Source: JAJFUG01 sp964473155
GTDB lineage: Bacteria > Gemmatimonadota > Glassbacteria > GWA2-58-10
DNA: 58,813 nt
Assembly: GCA_964473155.1 (NCBI GenBank)
Contig: CAYYNT010000022.1
Location: 1 to 58,813 of the forward strand
Direction of reading: 5' to 3'
In this document: positions 10,401 through 20,021 of the stretch, in pieces
How positions within the stretch are numbered: position 1 is the first letter of the stretch
Layout of the letters: every line of letters starts with the position of its first letter
Position numbers and translations under genes: made by a program
Notes under the pieces: model-generated
The model's input: the letters and a program-made list of their open reading frames with translations, nothing else
Told to the model about the DNA's origin: nothing
The model's database searches: none

Positions 10401-12645
10401 TGTCAGATAGTTCTTCTTCTTCGAAAGCATCGTAGCGTAACAGTAACCGAGTGGTCAGGGGAGCTTCAGTCTCTCCAACGGATCCGATACGATGAATGAG
10501 GCCGATTCCTCGGACATCTGTGTCTAGAAACCGATTTCTATCCTTGAGTAAGCCACACAATGGCGTCTGGATTGCGGCTAGATCTACGTAACCCTGCCAA
10601 ATGCTGTCTCGGAAGGACCGCATTCCTGGTGAGCGCAGTTCTCGGCCCGCAATTGTAGAGAAAGCGGTGAGCAGATAAAGAATATGAGCTTGAAGCATCT
10701 CCAGTAATGCTGGGTGTAACACCGTGACGGCACATGATGGTTCAAAGGCATCCCAAACCCACCTGTCCGACTCAAAATTACGCTGTGCAATAATCAGGAA
10801 CGCTCGGAAGATCATCGACGCCATCGGACTGTTTTTACAGGCGGGATCGAGCAGATAAGCATCAGTGGCCTTCTCATAGGCCTTCCGCAGGTCTTCCCAA
10901 CTATCCAGCAAAGCAGCATGGATACCATCGGTACTTGCCAATTGTATGAAGTGATCGTATTTGAACGATAGTTCTTGAACTGAGGGCAGCAAGGAGTCCT
11001 TAGAGTCAAGTTCTCGTACTTTCAGAAGGTTGTTTACTCCATCAATTTCCTCGTGAATGCATTGGAGAAGCACTCTTCGAGTTTCTTCATCGTCCTTAGC
11101 TAGAATTAATTCTTCATAGTAGGGCACATGAAAAACGGGAAGACAATATCCATCAGCGCTGGAGATGCCTTTTGCAGCCCATTGAACCAACTCGTCAGCA
11201 ACGCGGTAAGGATGAATCTCCGGAAGGCGCCATGCAAACTGCCGCGAGACAGGCTCATCCCATCCTTCACCTTCCAGAATAACAGTGAATTGGAGAAAAG
11301 GTTCCGAGGTGCGAGCTGGCTGACAATCTACTTCCTGGCGGTAAAGAGCAGACTTCACAGGGACATTTCGGCCATCAGAACACATCCGCGCTGTATCGAT
11401 CCATTTCTCGAGATATCGATCCACACCGCCCAGTATCTTTGCTAAATATTCAATAGCTCGCTGGGCACGCTCCTCTGCTGACTCGCCTTCACAATCATGT
11501 TTAAATAAAATAGATTCGATCCGAATGCTTGATAGTGCCTCGTGAGCAAACACACCATTGTCATTTGCTCTCCGTTTGAACTCGCCAAGCGTTGTCCAGA
11601 GTGCGCTCAGAGCCACTTCAATCGGCCCGCCGCTCAGCTTGGTGACCTTCGGAGGAGGTGGCTCCGTTTTTCTTGGGGGTCTAAAACAAAGGATGCGGTC
11701 CCGGATTGTCACAAAATCACAACTCAGCAACTGATTTCTAATCTGTGAATCGCCCTTCTTGATGTATTCCTTCAGTGCATCTACAAGCTCTTCGTCTGCA
11801 CTCCAGGGATTCCTTTCAGAGGGATCGAAGACATCACCGAGAGGGTTGTGTTCTACGAATGAGTCAATTGTTTTAAGAGCCTTTTTACGGTTTCGGTCTT
11901 CGAGGAACGCATCGTAGGTGAAGAAAGCGACTGCGTCGTCTAAGTATGCACCGAAGTTCCGATATGCCGATAATTTAAAATTTCCAAATTGTGGAAGGCC
12001 AAACCTGCCAAGGCTGGAAAGTAGTGCTCTCTCCGCATCGTGTCCGTCCTGAGCGCCAGAGAGATTAAGTTCCTGAAGCAGGGAGCTAACCTGCAACACA
12101 TCGGCAAGACCTCGCTCTACGAGTGGCTGTAGAATCGAGTCGAAGTGGTGGATGGTTTCTTCTTCGTATCCGATACCCGTTTCCAGAGCTGCGCGAATCC
12201 ATTTCCCAAAGCTGCCTCCCAACTCGCGCTCCCAAATGGTATGCAAATCGCAATGATGAAAATCGGCCATGCTTGCCGCATCGGTAACGCGATCAACTCC
12301 GATCAAAAGAACGAGCGCGGATTTTCCATCATCTGAGGTAATATTGCGGTATCCAGTCAGGTTCTCCTTTTCATCGCACCATCCCTTTTCGGATAACTCA
12401 CGTTGGAGGTCCCGAATCTCCGGTTTATTGGACATTTGCCACTCCTGCACGAGGGGAGTAGCCACCTTTATGGTAAGTCTCATGGCATCCGGAAGCTTGG
12501 CGCAATGTGACGTCATTCCGTCTGCTATATCTTTCACCACTTGTGGCGGCAGCGATGGCATCATGAATAGCATCTTCCCTTTACCCTGCTGCTGCTCTGC
12601 CTGGCGGCAGATATAATCAGTTGCGCTCTTTGCGAAGAATTTCAT
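7378..12645 (-). CDS. DptH-like giant HerA/FtsK-type ATPase
   Basis: 1755 residues. The first 1,350 residues have no domain I recognise; an acidic, Pro-rich linker (residues about 1330-1370) leads to a HerA/FtsK-type ATPase with Walker A GSSGMGKT near 1405 and Walker B VLVLDEVQNL near 1625, followed by a conserved ATQ segment. Size and a C-terminal translocase-type ATPase match DptH, the large subunit of phosphorothioation-dependent restriction (DptFGH/DndFGH). Near residue 1145 LRLIECKLAKM follows a D, a possible PD-(D/E)XK nuclease core; this is a weak reading. ATG at 12645 overlaps the previous stop by 4 bases, with GGAG upstream. Together with the sulfur-transfer genes upstream it probably forms the effector or translocation arm. 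Confidence 0.7.
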   Translation of the reverse strand: MKFFAKSATDYICRQAEQQQGKGKMLFMMPSLPPQVVKDIADGMTSHCAKLPDAMRLTIKVATPLVQEWQMSNKPEIRDLQRELSEKGWCDEKENLTGYRNITSDDGKSALVLLIGVDRVTDAASMADFHHCDLHTIWERELGGSFGKWIRAALETGIGYEEETIHHFDSILQPLVERGLADVLQVSSLLQELNLSGAQDGHDAERALLSSLGRFGLPQFGNFKLSAYRNFGAYLDDAVAFFTYDAFLEDRNRKKALKTIDSFVEHNPLGDVFDPSERNPWSADEELVDALKEYIKKGDSQIRNQLLSCDFVTIRDRILCFRPPRKTEPPPPKVTKLSGGPIEVALSALWTTLGEFKRRANDNGVFAHEALSSIRIESILFKHDCEGESAEERAQRAIEYLAKILGGVDRYLEKWIDTARMCSDGRNVPVKSALYRQEVDCQPARTSEPFLQFTVILEGEGWDEPVSRQFAWRLPEIHPYRVADELVQWAAKGISSADGYCLPVFHVPYYEELILAKDDEETRRVLLQCIHEEIDGVNNLLKVRELDSKDSLLPSVQELSFKYDHFIQLASTDGIHAALLDSWEDLRKAYEKATDAYLLDPACKNSPMASMIFRAFLIIAQRNFESDRWVWDAFEPSCAVTVLHPALLEMLQAHILYLLTAFSTIAGRELRSPGMRSFRDSIWQGYVDLAAIQTPLCGLLKDRNRFLDTDVRGIGLIHRIGSVGETEAPLTTRLLLRYDAFEEEELSDTELFRSSRESILISRVLQDYRRLHLHAEDGLGIAVYQNQDIQTVIAAVDEFLVDVCRVRKDEAKPYAMSVTVFTESSDDSSVARWVAQWKERWEAAETQGSLAHYRRVQLSVAHRIVSSENQYRQFKEIVSASLDVDVAFLNGFIQAGSQGNDFELVKPYDVTTRTLKFPILEKAFCSFRDPGRHLQRARVLSNRQFRVTTRHAEVMARLKSKESSQNTNHVVLGYGDYGPWQGVVDALHQRAEWVVCIDPNIDERLVAEKTLDTQETREIIGFGTGVGMHGEANYTISTEQFRLSDVLHKLIAAISEIYNGWTPDTFQAVAESVLSESRHISGLSLVRATGIGPYVHDFMAYSLTRKLLKAGNDVLCDQLVSLDAFRHWFDSADTDTRPDLLWMTVKIGDSGRLHLDMRLIECKLAKMSDAHLDKARDQLENGLRHLVSVFMPRSDEMRVEDERPDQRYWWLQLHRLISSKSVIMERDQEHVLSSLERLAEGEFDIEWRATALAFWTDQNAPGISQTDTWCYTVEGREIGIGVVSCGTEFVRSLCEKGAKFGIPWTESCASFEAVGIPPHDIDQIDGSSEDMDESGGEFDDGRKPDDEPPLPGPAPAAEHVSDTLTVSKKATGKIPERILLGQAISGSRKVYWEFGHNELNNRHMLIFGSSGMGKTYTIQCLLFELGRNGQNSLIVDYTNGFFDNQLEVEFRDQLQPVQHVVRKQPLDINPFRQQTEPIAGELLPESTSSTAQRVSGVFSEVYSFGDQQKSALYQAIKMGLELWGPVAIRMTLSDLIPRLEELIEQKGTVGQSAASVVSKLRPFIDQNPFGEEDPKGWERLFSDDEHRCHILQLAGFMKDSARLITEFSLIDLYWFYRSRGTQHCPRVLVLDEVQNLDHRDESPLAQLLTEGRKFGFSLILATQIMSNLDKDEKDRLFNAAHKLFFRPADTEMRTYAEIAAISTGEKADIWIKRLAALKKGECYSLGPSLNELTGKLEVKAFRIQITSLNERTSNA

Positions 12646-14300
12646 TCAGACGCTTCTCCGCCATCAAAGGGGTTTAGGACAAGAGAGCAGGAATCCGAAA
12701 GGCGAATCAGAACGCCGGCTGCGTCAAGCATTTCAGTCAGCCATTCGTCCACCTTGCCCCCAAGGGTTGTCAGGCGAGATGTTCCCGACCACTCACAAGT
12801 CGAAGCAAGGCCTTCATCATCGACAACGATTCCGAAGTGAGCTAACAGCAGTTTCTTAAAGGTTTCGTAAGTAACACGTTTGCCTGGACGAAGAACAGAT
12901 AATACAAGGAACTGGAGAAGTCTGTCGTTTAAGACGAAACGAGCGCCGACGCCTCGTTTAGGGACGATAAATCCTATTCTCTTCGCTACCGTTAGGAAGA
13001 GCTTATGACCGTAACGACCGTCAGCCTCTTTATATATCCGGGTCAAATCGTCATCGTTCAGTCCAGCAAAGCTTGAAAGAATATCGTGATGTCGGACGGC
13101 ATTGTAGATCAGTCGTTGAACCGCATTAACATTGCGCCGCGATATTTGCTTGATCACAGGCCGCTCGCCCTGGGGATCTGAAATCGCCCACACGTATCCT
13201 AAGGGTCCGACCGCGTCCGTTCCCTGAACACCATCTGGTGAATAACGGGCGCTTTGGGCGCAAAGACTTCTGAGAACTTGCACCGCGCAGGCAATCTCAA
13301 GCATCTCCAATCGCTCGATCGGGTCTATGGCAGCTTCACAGATGCGCAAAAGCTCGATTACGAAAAGAAAGCCTTCGGGCCAACTCTCTTCAGGACACCA
13401 ACCACAGGACGCGAAGCGCGGCTCGCCGGCTTTGAAGTCAGTCTGTTCCGCTGTCTCAGGATCGATCCCGGTATCCAGAAACTCGGCCAGTTTCCCGACT
13501 GTCTCGGGACAAGCATCCAGGATTTTTCCAACAGCGGTTTCGACAGCGGCGAGTAACTCTGACGGTGAGGACTCCCGCGACGTGAGGCTCAATCCCGCAG
13601 CATCAGCCCACGATTCGATATCTGCCTGATCCTGACTTAGTGCGTTACAAAGTTGGAGGTATAAGAGTTCTCCTCCTCTTGCAAGAAAGCGGTGGCGTCC
13701 GAAAGAAAAGTAGTGAAGAAAGCGTTCAATGACGGACGACCAGTCTTTAACTCCAGATCGGCGTGCAGCAGTCTCATTCCAAAGAGTCTCTGCCGCCAAA
13801 ACAGCCTTAGTCACTGGAAGAAATGCCTGAGCGCACCAAGTGCGTTGTCCTCCCACGCTTTGGAAGCCGAGGAATAAATTCTCTAAAGTTTTAAGTATCT
13901 CGTCCTTGTCAATAGATCCCGGGGTCATTTTCGCAGGAGAACGCATTTCACGGACCAAGTCCCGATAGTGCTGCCTATGGCTTTCGTGCCGGGTGTCGAG
14001 TTTCGAAGCTCCAAGAAATGCAAAGAGCTTAAGGTTCAATCGTGCTTTGGGCGCATATTGCAAAGGAGCTTCTGCCGGCCAGGATTTCAGAAAATCCATC
14101 TCAGGAAAGAGCACCCCCTCCTGCAACTGCTTGTCGCCTATTCGTTTTGAGGATGCAGCGATCAGGAGGAACTCAATCAGAAGTTCGGCTACAGTCTGAT
14201 CAACAAAAAAACGTCGCCCGAACAGCCGGATGGAAGGGTTGTAGTCCTCATCACCTGAGCGTTCCAACTGCCGCGTTATCCTAGGAAATGCGTCAGGCAT
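12642..14300 (-). CDS. Unrecognised 552-residue defence-operon protein (DptG position)
   Basis: 552 residues, mostly helical in appearance, with no catalytic motif that I recognise. A CGWC pair near residue 300 could bind metal or form a disulfide. The last 120 residues look like winged-helix DNA-binding segments (GKRVTYETFKKLLLAHFGI; LTEMLDAAGVLIRL). It overlaps the upstream PglW-like gene by 8 bases and the downstream DptH-like gene by 4, so it is very likely a stoichiometric partner of one of them. In DptFGH clusters a mid-sized protein, DptG, accompanies DptH; I use that only as a positional comparison, since I see no diagnostic sequence. Confidence 0.6.
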   Translation of the reverse strand: MPDAFPRITRQLERSGDEDYNPSIRLFGRRFFVDQTVAELLIEFLLIAASSKRIGDKQLQEGVLFPEMDFLKSWPAEAPLQYAPKARLNLKLFAFLGASKLDTRHESHRQHYRDLVREMRSPAKMTPGSIDKDEILKTLENLFLGFQSVGGQRTWCAQAFLPVTKAVLAAETLWNETAARRSGVKDWSSVIERFLHYFSFGRHRFLARGGELLYLQLCNALSQDQADIESWADAAGLSLTSRESSPSELLAAVETAVGKILDACPETVGKLAEFLDTGIDPETAEQTDFKAGEPRFASCGWCPEESWPEGFLFVIELLRICEAAIDPIERLEMLEIACAVQVLRSLCAQSARYSPDGVQGTDAVGPLGYVWAISDPQGERPVIKQISRRNVNAVQRLIYNAVRHHDILSSFAGLNDDDLTRIYKEADGRYGHKLFLTVAKRIGFIVPKRGVGARFVLNDRLLQFLVLSVLRPGKRVTYETFKKLLLAHFGIVVDDEGLASTCEWSGTSRLTTLGGKVDEWLTEMLDAAGVLIRLSDSCSLVLNPFDGGEASE

Positions 14301-17300
14301 CGGTTACCTCGAGGCGTCCTTTGCGGATAGCAAATATCTGTCGGCGAAAAGTATGGTTGGTGCGTAAGCGGACAAGCATAATATCGTCCGCTCTCCGTCC
14401 GGTTGCATGACGAATCAACTGCCCCTTGAACCGTTCGAGGCGGTCAACGTAAGATGCCTGGAGAGCTTTTCCTATCTCACCATGATTTCGAAGCATCACA
14501 TAATCCAGGAAGGGGAGAGTGAGAGAAAGGTTCAGATCTCCGCTGCTCGATGGACCTTCCAGAAAGAGATCGCGCCGGATGCCGCCCGCTGAATTGTTGG
14601 TCGTATGCAGGATTATCTTGAAATCATCTTCAGGATATCGGGCAAGCACCACCTGTGCACTCTGCCTCACATCATGAGAGCGCCTGCTCAATGTTACAAA
14701 GAGATGCTGATCGGACGATGCACCCTCGGGAAGCCGGACGCCCGTGAATTGCTCCTGAAGTACGTGCATGATGCGTTTGTGCAGTGAGCTGGACTCCTGA
14801 AGGCTTAGTGCCTCACCATCCAGATTCTGCCATCGAACGAAGTCCAGAAGCATATTTGACCGGAGAAAGGCACGCAGGAATCCGTAGCCTTTGTGGTCTC
14901 TGAAATCATGAAGAAAGAAAACAGCCCTCCGGACTTGATCGCGTGCATCGGAGCTGGATATCGCACTGTCAAACTGAAGGCCTGCGCCGTATCGCCTCAG
15001 GATTTCAAAGTCATTCGGGGCCTTTGCGGACTCCAGTTGGAACGAGCGCCCCCGACTTCGAAGCCAGAGGTGACGCTCCCAGGTAGGACTTGGCTGCGAG
15101 CCGAACCCCTGGTCACGAACCGCCTGAATACCTTTTAGCTGTGCTGCAAGTGGATCCGATGTGCTTCCGTTATCTCCAAAGAAACGGTTAAAAAACATAA
15201 ACTCCGTCATCAAAGGTGGTTTGGCCCTCTCCGCCATTTTCTCGACGTCCGAATACTCCAAGCCGGAGGTTATCATGTAGGCCATATGGGCGCATAGCTG
15301 GCGAAGAGTGAGCCTGGTGCCGTATTCGTACATACGACGGTATGCAAGAAACAGTCTATCGCGTACAATCGGCAGGTTGGCCTGCAACAAACAGACGTTA
15401 CGAAAAATAGGACACTTCTCTTTGCATGATGCAGATTGACATGGTTCCCATCTTTTCGCGGCAAGTATACGCTCGAAGATTTTGCTGGCGAGCGATAGGT
15501 TGTCCATCATGGCCACATTGATCAATACAAATTCGACACCTTGGAAAGTGACCGTAGCAGGTTCAATACTGCTCATTGAGCCGAGCAGATTACTTTCTAC
15601 ATCTATTAAGTTCCCACCAATTACATTTTCTTGAGCCTTGAAGGTGTCCAGCAAAGTGCCCGTATTGGAGATGAGCAGAAAGCTGGAGCAATTGGCATCT
15701 AACATTTCTCGCATCAGATTCAAGCGCTCGGAGGGAGACCACTCGCTGAAATCTTTCACGAGACTAATTGAACCGACATTTTCACGGCGCTGCAAGGTTC
15801 TCGGAAGCGGCTGATCCGCCGGGAGATTCTCCAGCCGTCTGAAGATATCGACAGCGATTGTCGATTTGCCGTCCCCTGCATGCCCGGTGAGGATAACATG
15901 CTTCTTTTCCTCTCCGGTCAGAACGTCAAGAATAACTTCGGCGATTGGATGATGAACATGGATATGGCTAAAAAAAGGATTTAGTGCCTGAGATTCAGCC
16001 AAGGAGTTTTCGTTAGCCGCACTGCGGCTGTGCAGTGAATTGAGGTATGGCACGAATGGATTGGGATCTACAGTAACAGGTATGGGTCTTGCAATCAAAC
16101 GCTCGGGTTGCGAGGGTTCTGTCTCAATGGCGCCAACTGAAGTCTCTTCGGTTTCCACACCCGCTTCCATACCTTCGACCGGCTTGGATTGGACCAAGGC
16201 TTCATCCAGTGCCGATTTCATCTCTTGGGCAGAGACGTATCGGTCTGCGGCATCAGGTAAAGATCCTTTCCTCAGCCATCTCACGAGCGCGTCTGGCTCT
16301 TCGCCGGCACCCGAGGTCTCTGCTCCCGGCCTATATCCAAGAAGCCATTCATGAAGACTGATCGACAGGGCATATAAATCGCCGTTCGCGCTGTACTTTC
16401 GGTCCTTTCCCAGACGTAAATCTGGTGCCACATATCCTTCAGTTCCCTCATACGTGCCTATATGCGGCTTAGATGCCGCCCCGAAATCAATCAGCACCAG
16501 ACGTTGCGCATGCCCCAAAAGAATGTTCTCGGGTTTAATGTCGTTATGAAGGATCGGGCTTGGGATGCCTTCATCGATATTCTGGTGAAGAGATGATATG
16601 GCGTCGAGGAGCTGTTTAGCTCCTCGGACGAAGCTCTCGCTGTCAGGGCGAAGGCCATTGGTAATCTCATCCCGGAGGCTTCTTTCAGAAATCCAGTCAA
16701 ATGCGATGTAGTAGCGGCCATCGCTCCACTGATTATAGCTGTCCACCCGAACCAGGCTGGTATGATGGACTGCTGCGGCATAGAACTGTTCGTCGACAAC
16801 CCTCGGCAGCGGCACGTCGCGATTGAAAAGCTTCAGAGCCACATCTTTACCGCGGACCCCAGCCGCCCGATAGATCTGGGCTTCCGCGCCTGACTTCACG
16901 AAAGATTGGATGCTATAGAGACCCGATTGAGCTTCTTCGTGCAAGCGGGGATTGGTTTCGGAGATGACAGGCAGTGTGGGATAGCCGGTGCACTCATCCA
17001 GCGCGACAATCACTTTGGCGGCATCGGCAATGCGATCGGAAGGATTCTGGCGAATCAATGTACAGACAAGATCAATTACACATTTCGAAATGCCTTCGAC
17101 CTGCCGCAGTTTCTGTAAATGTTCCTCCGTCAGCCTGCCATTCGAACGTTCGAGGTCGGTGGAACAGCCAAATGGGCATTGACCGACAAGCATCTCGTAG
17201 AGAATGACGCCAAGACTGAACAGATCAGCCGTTGCTTCTGGAACGGTGCCGCAGACATAGATTTCCGGTGCAATGTATGGTGAACGTTTAAGCTTGGAGA

Positions 17301-18864
17301 CGTCTGGGATCACCGTAATTCGATTGTCTTCAAGCTGATAGGAGAGGTCAAAATTCATCAGTTTAGGCGTGTCGTTAACCATGAGAACATTTTCCGGCGA
17401 CACAGCTCGATGGATGACGCATTGGGAATGCGCCGCCTCCAGTCCACGGGCGAGTCCTGCGGTAATGGTTAATGCCTTACCTAAATCGAATGACTCCTCC
17501 CGATCAAGACAATCCCGCAGCGTGCCTGTCTCCGACCAGTCACTTCCTTCAACGAGGTAGCTGTTCTCGTTAGGGATATCCCATACTTTCAGAATATTGG
17601 AGTGGTCTCCGATCTTCGTGACCGCATTCAGCGTCGCAGTAGCTTTCTCTTTAGCAAGTTGATCATCAGATTTGAGGTAGAAAATACGCAACCGGCTGAG
17701 TTTCCTGTGGCGGATATCCGTTCTTCTCGCCACCACTTCGGCTCGGTCGTCATATTGGTAGAGCCTTTCGACTATCTCATACCCTGGAAACACGAAGTCG
17801 CGCGGAGGCCCCACGGTGTTCAGCTTCTGTATATATTCCACGAAAGCGTGGCACTGCAAGTCGGATAGCACCTCCGATTTGGCTTCTCGTTGGCTCTTTA
17901 GATATTGCAGGAATCGCTCAATGCTTTCGAAGGTTGGATTGTTAGCCGTAGTGGAGGGAATCGCGCAACCAATGGCCTCAACGTCGGGATTTGTGAGAAC
18001 GACAACCGATTCGAAGTAAACCTGTGGAAAACTTGGGAATTTTCGATCGTAGACACCGCGTAAAAGCTTTGCTTTAAAATTGTTTGACTTGTGTGGATCA
18101 TCTTTGAAAAAAGAGCCGTTTTGAAGCCAGGAATTTGGCCGGATCTCGATTCGCCCGCTCCAGTGTTTCAACTCCACTACGTAGATTCTAAATCTCGATA
18201 CAATAAGAAGGTCCGTTTCGAAGTATCGGTTCGACTGCTTATCGTGCAGTTCAAGGTTGGAAAGCGATTCTCCAAACCGGTGTGCTTTGACGTGACTTTT
18301 GATCGTTTCGAGTGCGTCAGCTTCGTGGGCAAAAAGGGAATTCTGAGCGCGCTCTTCGTGATCAGCTTCGGGCGTAGAACGGCTCTCAATCCCTTTTGAA
18401 ATGATTGACTCCAGTTCTCTAAAAATAATCGCACTCGCGTTCTTATCTCGCATGAAACCAAAAACATCACGATCGATCTCTGCATGGTCTACTAGTCGTT
18501 GAAGTTCTCCCGGTGAACCTACTGTCTCTGCGTTCTGTAGTGATTGTTCTTGTCCTGGCTTGGCCACAAGATGCCAGAAGCCATGCCTGGAAAGATGGAA
18601 AAACGGAGCCGATGGACGATCTCTATCTTCCGGTGAAGCATACTTGTGAAATAACTCAGAAAAAATATGGCGGAATTCTTCGTCGAAATGCACACAAGAT
18701 GTCGTTATCAAACCTTCATGCACCATATGCATTAGGCTCAGGATAAGAATGTGTTTATGGGGCTTGAATCCCTTGCCAGGTTTGCTCAGCGTCGATAGGC
18801 AGTCAAGAAACGCTTTTAGCGTCATCACCTTGCCCCCGTAATGTCGCTTGTACGGGTGGGTCAA
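14293..18864 (-). CDS. PglW-like NERD / pseudokinase / kinase / P-loop NTPase fusion
   Basis: 1523 residues with several modules. Residues 12-110 (HKHILILSLMHMV, then PFFHLSRHGFWHL) resemble the sulfur-binding domain of ScoMcrA-type enzymes. NERD follows with VVELKHWSG near 226. The first kinase-like domain has HRAVSPEN near 483 and NFD in place of DFG, so the catalytic Asp is lost. The second has VALK, HNDIKPEN near 771 and DFG, so it may be active. A P-loop GHAGDGKS lies near 991, and a Cys cluster (CKEKC) near 1140 may bind zinc. NERD plus kinase recalls PglW of BREX type 2. Its 4-base and 8-base overlaps with dndA-like and the 552-residue gene tie it to the phosphorothioation module. Domain calls other than the SBD-like one are firm. 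Confidence 0.8.
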   Translation of the reverse strand: MTHPYKRHYGGKVMTLKAFLDCLSTLSKPGKGFKPHKHILILSLMHMVHEGLITTSCVHFDEEFRHIFSELFHKYASPEDRDRPSAPFFHLSRHGFWHLVAKPGQEQSLQNAETVGSPGELQRLVDHAEIDRDVFGFMRDKNASAIIFRELESIISKGIESRSTPEADHEERAQNSLFAHEADALETIKSHVKAHRFGESLSNLELHDKQSNRYFETDLLIVSRFRIYVVELKHWSGRIEIRPNSWLQNGSFFKDDPHKSNNFKAKLLRGVYDRKFPSFPQVYFESVVVLTNPDVEAIGCAIPSTTANNPTFESIERFLQYLKSQREAKSEVLSDLQCHAFVEYIQKLNTVGPPRDFVFPGYEIVERLYQYDDRAEVVARRTDIRHRKLSRLRIFYLKSDDQLAKEKATATLNAVTKIGDHSNILKVWDIPNENSYLVEGSDWSETGTLRDCLDREESFDLGKALTITAGLARGLEAAHSQCVIHRAVSPENVLMVNDTPKLMNFDLSYQLEDNRITVIPDVSKLKRSPYIAPEIYVCGTVPEATADLFSLGVILYEMLVGQCPFGCSTDLERSNGRLTEEHLQKLRQVEGISKCVIDLVCTLIRQNPSDRIADAAKVIVALDECTGYPTLPVISETNPRLHEEAQSGLYSIQSFVKSGAEAQIYRAAGVRGKDVALKLFNRDVPLPRVVDEQFYAAAVHHTSLVRVDSYNQWSDGRYYIAFDWISERSLRDEITNGLRPDSESFVRGAKQLLDAISSLHQNIDEGIPSPILHNDIKPENILLGHAQRLVLIDFGAASKPHIGTYEGTEGYVAPDLRLGKDRKYSANGDLYALSISLHEWLLGYRPGAETSGAGEEPDALVRWLRKGSLPDAADRYVSAQEMKSALDEALVQSKPVEGMEAGVETEETSVGAIETEPSQPERLIARPIPVTVDPNPFVPYLNSLHSRSAANENSLAESQALNPFFSHIHVHHPIAEVILDVLTGEEKKHVILTGHAGDGKSTIAVDIFRRLENLPADQPLPRTLQRRENVGSISLVKDFSEWSPSERLNLMREMLDANCSSFLLISNTGTLLDTFKAQENVIGGNLIDVESNLLGSMSSIEPATVTFQGVEFVLINVAMMDNLSLASKIFERILAAKRWEPCQSASCKEKCPIFRNVCLLQANLPIVRDRLFLAYRRMYEYGTRLTLRQLCAHMAYMITSGLEYSDVEKMAERAKPPLMTEFMFFNRFFGDNGSTSDPLAAQLKGIQAVRDQGFGSQPSPTWERHLWLRSRGRSFQLESAKAPNDFEILRRYGAGLQFDSAISSSDARDQVRRAVFFLHDFRDHKGYGFLRAFLRSNMLLDFVRWQNLDGEALSLQESSSLHKRIMHVLQEQFTGVRLPEGASSDQHLFVTLSRRSHDVRQSAQVVLARYPEDDFKIILHTTNNSAGGIRRDLFLEGPSSSGDLNLSLTLPFLDYVMLRNHGEIGKALQASYVDRLERFKGQLIRHATGRRADDIMLVRLRTNHTFRRQIFAIRKGRLEVTDA

Positions 18865-20021
18865 TGTGCGAGATCGCGTTTTATAGATTTAGCGCAATTC
18901 GCAAGACGAACTGCTGCACATTCAGCCTCTTCACTGGTCGAGTACCTTCCGAAAGACACACGAACAGCACATCTCGCGTCTTCCCTTGAATATCCGCATG
19001 CGAGAATGACGTGTGATGGCGAGATAGTCCCCGAAGTACAGGCAGAGCCGCTACTAATGCATAAATCAGTCGCACGAGACAGAAGTATGTCTGCTGGCGT
19101 ATCAGTGAATACGAGGCAAGAAGTTCCCGGCAATCTCCTTGTAGATTTACCTATCACGATGGTCTCGGGGTATAAATCTTCTACGCGCCTTTCGAAGTAA
19201 TCACGTATTGACCCAATCCTCTTAGCATCTTCGTCAAGAGCAGAGGGGATCAGTTGGCAAGCTTTTCCGAAACCTACAATACCCGGGACATTTAGTGTTC
19301 CGGAGCGTAGACCGGATTCTTGTCCGCCGCCTCGGAGAAGTGGATTTAGAGCAGCCCGGGGGCTTCCTCCACGTATATAGCAAGCTCCAATTCCTTTAGG
19401 TCCGTATGCCTTATGGGCGCTGATTGACGCGTAATCTACATCCATGTCATCAAGTGAAATAGTCACTTTTCCAAGCATCTGTGAAGCGTCACAATGCATG
19501 AATGCACCCTGGGATCTCGCCAGTTCGGCAATTTCCTTAACGGGTTGCACCACTCCGGTTTCGTTATTTGCACCTTGCACAGAAACCAAGAGTGTTTCCT
19601 CTGTAATGAGTTTCTTAGCCTCCGACACACTCACAACGCCCGATTGCATCATTGGGATGTACTTGATAACGAAGCCTTTCTCTTGAAGCCACAGACACGG
19701 TTCTAATATTGACTTGTGCTCCCCCGCTCCAATTACAATACGACGTCTGTTCTGCCATCTCTCAGCGATCCCGATTAAAACCATGCAATTTGATTCTGTT
19801 GCTCCACTAGTAAAAACTATGTCCTGTGGTGCAACATCTATAGTATAGCCAATGAAAGCCCTCGCTTCTTCAACCGCTCTTTTCGCAGCACGTCCATTGA
19901 CATGTGTACTTGCTGGATTGCCGTAGATGTCCCCCCAAAAAGGCATCATGGCATTGATTACTTCGGCATCGCAAGGAGTCGTCGCGTTGTAATCCAAATA
20001 TATCGTAGGAGGCTTCATCAT
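18861..20021 (-). CDS. Cysteine desulfurase, DndA/IscS/NifS family
   Basis: 386 residues, full length for the family. Class V PLP enzyme: YLDYNATTP at the start, FTSGATESN, the PLP lysine in SAHKAYGPKG, and the catalytic cysteine in SGSACTSG. It moves sulfur from L-cysteine to its own cysteine as persulfide and passes it on. Beside a DndC-type ATP-pyrophosphatase and BREX/Dnd-like ATPases the natural role is DndA/SspA, sulfur donor for DNA phosphorothioation. It overlaps both neighbours by 4 bases. A housekeeping IscS role is unlikely because no Fe-S assembly genes are present. Confidence 0.93.
   Translation of the reverse strand: MMKPPTIYLDYNATTPCDAEVINAMMPFWGDIYGNPASTHVNGRAAKRAVEEARAFIGYTIDVAPQDIVFTSGATESNCMVLIGIAERWQNRRRIVIGAGEHKSILEPCLWLQEKGFVIKYIPMMQSGVVSVSEAKKLITEETLLVSVQGANNETGVVQPVKEIAELARSQGAFMHCDASQMLGKVTISLDDMDVDYASISAHKAYGPKGIGACYIRGGSPRAALNPLLRGGGQESGLRSGTLNVPGIVGFGKACQLIPSALDEDAKRIGSIRDYFERRVEDLYPETIVIGKSTRRLPGTSCLVFTDTPADILLSRATDLCISSGSACTSGTISPSHVILACGYSREDARCAVRVSFGRYSTSEEAECAAVRLANCAKSIKRDLAH

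Noticed and set aside
18861..20021. Housekeeping iron-sulfur cluster operon (iscS)
   Set aside because: No iscU, iscA or regulator; both neighbours overlap and belong to the defence operon.
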